NCBI RefSeq assembly: GCF_001528665.1
Contig: NZ_BBYJ01000021.1
Span: 62,001-126,000, forward strand
DNA length: 64,000 nt
Direction of reading: 5' to 3'
Source: Microtetraspora malaysiensis
Lineage (GTDB): Bacteria; Actinomycetota; Actinomycetes; Streptosporangiales; Streptosporangiaceae
In this document: positions 61,985 to 64,000 of the stretch, in pieces
Position numbering within the stretch: the first letter of the stretch is position 1
How the letters are laid out: each line of letters begins with the position of its first letter
Made by a program: the position numbers and the translations under genes
Notes under the pieces: model-generated
Database searches by the model: none
What the model was told of the DNA's origin: nothing
What the model saw: only the letters and a program-made list of their open reading frames with translations

Positions 61985-64000
61985 GTGACGACACCTGACA
62001 AGCCCGCGTGGGAGCCCCAGCGTGACCAGCGGCCCGACAACGAGACCCGTCCGGACGAGCAGCGGCTGGTCCTTCCGGTGAACTCCTGGGACGAGCCCGA
62101 TCTGGAGGGGTCCTGGTGGGAGCCCTCCGGATACCGGGAGCCCGACCCGGTCCGCCCCGGAGAAAACCGCTCAGCTTTCCGCGAAACCGCCGGCGATCCG
62201 GCGCGTGCGGAGCACCGGCCGCCGGCCGACCCTCTCGGAAGGGACACGAGTGACCGCCGTGAGCGGGGTGACCTGAGCCGCCGGGGAACCGAGGCGGGCG
62301 AGCCGGACTTCAGCGACTGGACCGACTGCGGGTTCTCCGACGATCTCGCCGTCACCGACCCGGGCTACCGCTCCTGGGCGGAGCCGGAGACCACCTGGGA
62401 GAGCCTCAAGGCATGGGCGGCCCAGGATCCCTTGGCGAACGAGCCTCCGTACGCGCCTGCGGCGCCCCAGCACCCGGGGGTCGCCGGTCCGGACACGAGT
62501 GACGCGACGGGGCGGCGCGATCACGCCGGGAACGGCGGGTCGCGGGGCGACGCGGGCGCGTACGGCGAGGCGGCGGCAGGTCAGGGCGCTCACGCGGGGC
62601 CGGAGGCCGCGTACGGCGCGCCGGAGACTCGGTACGGCGCCGGGCCGGAGGCTCACGGGTACGGCGCGCACGGCAGACACGAGGCCGCCCCGTACGGCAC
62701 GCACGGAGTCCCGGAAGCGGCGGGCTACAGCCCGGACAACGGCCACGAGGCCGCCGCGTACGGCGCGTTCGGCGGGCCGGAGGCCCCGGAGCAGCCGAGC
62801 CTGCCGCCCACGGCCGTTCCGTCGCAGGTTCCGCCCGCCCATGTCGCGCAGCCGCCGCAGGCCCCGCCGTACGCGGGGCAGGGGACGCCGCAGGCATCTC
62901 CTTCGCCGGCCGGATCCGCCCAGATGCCGCCGCAGATCCCGTCGCAGAGCGGGCCACCGGGCCGGCCGGGCGGGCCGTACGACGAGCAGCCGCCGGGGGC
63001 GCAGGGGGGATGGAACGATCCGTACGCGGGGCCCGCGAGCGGCCGGCAGACGGACCCGCACCCCGACCGGCAGCCCGACGCCCCGATGGAAGGGCGGCCC
63101 GATCTCCGGATCGGCCCCGCCGGCGACCCGTACATCGACGGCCGGTACGGCATGGGCGCGGACGTGTCCGGCCTGCCGCGCGCCGGGGCCGACGGCTCGG
63201 CCGAACCCTCGACCGCGTACCCGGCCGACATGTCGGCGCCTTCGACCGGATGGGGGCTCCCGCCCGCTTCGCCGTACCCGCCCCAGAACCCGGACCCGGC
63301 CGCGACGCCCGTGCCGCCGTCCGCGGCGGCCCCGGTGGAGCGCGCCGTCTGTGAGCACTGCGGGATGCCGCAAGGGGGCACGGGTTCGTCCAGGCCCGGC
63401 TCGGGAGCGTTCGCCGCACAAGGATCCGGCGACGCCGGGACGGGAATCTTCGGGGTCGCGGACGTGACGACGGGGCCGATGGAGCGCCTGGGCGTCCCCG
63501 GCGGGCAGAGCGCCCAGGACCGGTCTGTCTGGAGCGCACGGCCCGCACCGAGAGAGCCGTACGCGAGTGAGGGGGCCGCGACCGGAGGAGTCCCGGCCAC
63601 CGGGCACGTTCCGGCACTCAGGACGGAGAACCCGGCCGAGCCGCCCATCTGGGGACAGGACGACGGCTACATCCGCATCGTCGGCAGGGACTCGGGAACG
63701 GAGGGGCCGGAGGAGCCCCGGGGCCGTCCCGGCGAGTACGGCGAACGCTTCCCCACCCCTCCGCGGCACCCTGAGGAGCGCGAGCCGTCGGAGGGTTTCG
63801 GCGGCCGGACCCCACCCGCCGGCGGCGGGCAGCCACCGTTCGGCGACCGGCCCGTCCACCCGGGCGAGCCGGGGCGGCAGGGTGAGGCGGCGTATCACCA
63901 GCAGCCGCGGCGGCGGGGCGAGGGCCTGGGCACCGCCGCGATGGTGCTCGGCATCGTCAGCATCGTCCTGCTGTTCTTCTGCGGGGTCGGCACGCTCACG
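61985..64000 (+). CDS. Long disordered protein with DUF4190-like membrane region (3' end outside window)
   Basis: Open from GTG 61985 (GGGAGAGCGACC upstream) to the last base, at least 672 residues. The first 640 or so residues are Pro/Gly/Ala/Asp/Glu-rich with many aromatic-glycine (AYGAP, PYGTHG) units and few hydrophobics, so disordered. One short VCEHCGMPQ block (about 63350) carries two cysteines. At the very end GLGTAAMVLGIVSIVLLFFCG begins a membrane segment typical of DUF4190-like C-terminal parts. Probably a membrane protein with a long cytoplasmic tail. Divergent from purF. Function unknown. Confidence 0.78.
   Translation, partial: MTTPDKPAWEPQRDQRPDNETRPDEQRLVLPVNSWDEPDLEGSWWEPSGYREPDPVRPGENRSAFRETAGDPARAEHRPPADPLGRDTSDRRERGDLSRRGTEAGEPDFSDWTDCGFSDDLAVTDPGYRSWAEPETTWESLKAWAAQDPLANEPPYAPAAPQHPGVAGPDTSDATGRRDHAGNGGSRGDAGAYGEAAAGQGAHAGPEAAYGAPETRYGAGPEAHGYGAHGRHEAAPYGTHGVPEAAGYSPDNGHEAAAYGAFGGPEAPEQPSLPPTAVPSQVPPAHVAQPPQAPPYAGQGTPQASPSPAGSAQMPPQIPSQSGPPGRPGGPYDEQPPGAQGGWNDPYAGPASGRQTDPHPDRQPDAPMEGRPDLRIGPAGDPYIDGRYGMGADVSGLPRAGADGSAEPSTAYPADMSAPSTGWGLPPASPYPPQNPDPAATPVPPSAAAPVERAVCEHCGMPQGGTGSSRPGSGAFAAQGSGDAGTGIFGVADVTTGPMERLGVPGGQSAQDRSVWSARPAPREPYASEGAATGGVPATGHVPALRTENPAEPPIWGQDDGYIRIVGRDSGTEGPEEPRGRPGEYGERFPTPPRHPEEREPSEGFGGRTPPAGGGQPPFGDRPVHPGEPGRQGEAAYHQQPRRRGEGLGTAAMVLGIVSIVLLFFCGVGTLT

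Overview
The window is a very GC-rich chromosomal segment of a filamentous actinomycete, most likely of the order Streptosporangiales. This is an inference from synteny and style: purA, a DUF3151 gene, fbaA, DedA and pyrE lie together at one end, and bldC, valine dehydrogenase, a DUF3073 gene, purM and purF at the other. GTG starts are frequent, and several genes appear leaderless, with a TANNNT box 6 or 7 bases before the start codon. I found no tRNA, rRNA, CRISPR array or prophage.

Layout. Bases 1-600: the end of a cytochrome P450 gene and its 3Fe-4S ferredoxin. 0.6-6.7 kb: glycerophosphodiesterase, purA, DUF3151, fbaA, DedA, a small membrane protein and pyrE. 6.8-17.5 kb: a signalling block with an ECF sigma factor fused to its own zinc-finger, membrane anchor and extracellular domains, an NYN-domain protein, and a poly-HAMP hybrid histidine kinase plus response regulator, divergent from a SpoIIE-type phosphatase. 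17.5-22.2 kb: S9 peptidase, RlmA-type rRNA methyltransferase (preceded by a likely IS200/IS605 relic), an MBL-fold hydrolase and a secreted beta-propeller protein. 22.2-29.8 kb: a disturbed region. A 5'-truncated MMPL transporter and a rhamnulokinase-like fragment flank about 2.9 kb carrying a coiled-coil ORF, an alpha/beta hydrolase and an AAA/DUF234 ATPase. A rhamnulose-phosphate aldolase/dehydrogenase fusion follows.

29.8-41.6 kb: a DUF5999/RsbW-like pair, acyltransferase, methyltransferases, MOSC protein, prolyl aminopeptidase, a P-loop kinase-like protein, an ABC exporter with a DesK/DesR-type two-component system, an F420-type oxidoreductase and an ArsB-like permease. 41.8-46.9 kb: a tightly packed operon of solute-binding protein, permease, ATPase, N-acyl-D-amino-acid deacylase and a serine hydrolase of class A beta-lactamase fold, facing a LysR regulator. 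This reads as uptake and breakdown of a D-amino-acid-containing compound. 46.9-55.8 kb: DUF574 methyltransferase, electron-transfer-type lipoprotein, pyrD, GH20 hexosaminidase, cell-wall amidase lipoprotein, and LacI and TetR regulators. 55.8-64 kb: bldC, a conserved hypothetical gene, valine dehydrogenase, DUF3073 with a structured leader, purM, purF and the start of a long disordered membrane protein cut by the window end.

The strongest candidates for something new are the membrane-tethered sigma factor, the accessory island with broken flanking genes, the D-amino-acid salvage operon and the DUF3073 leader.
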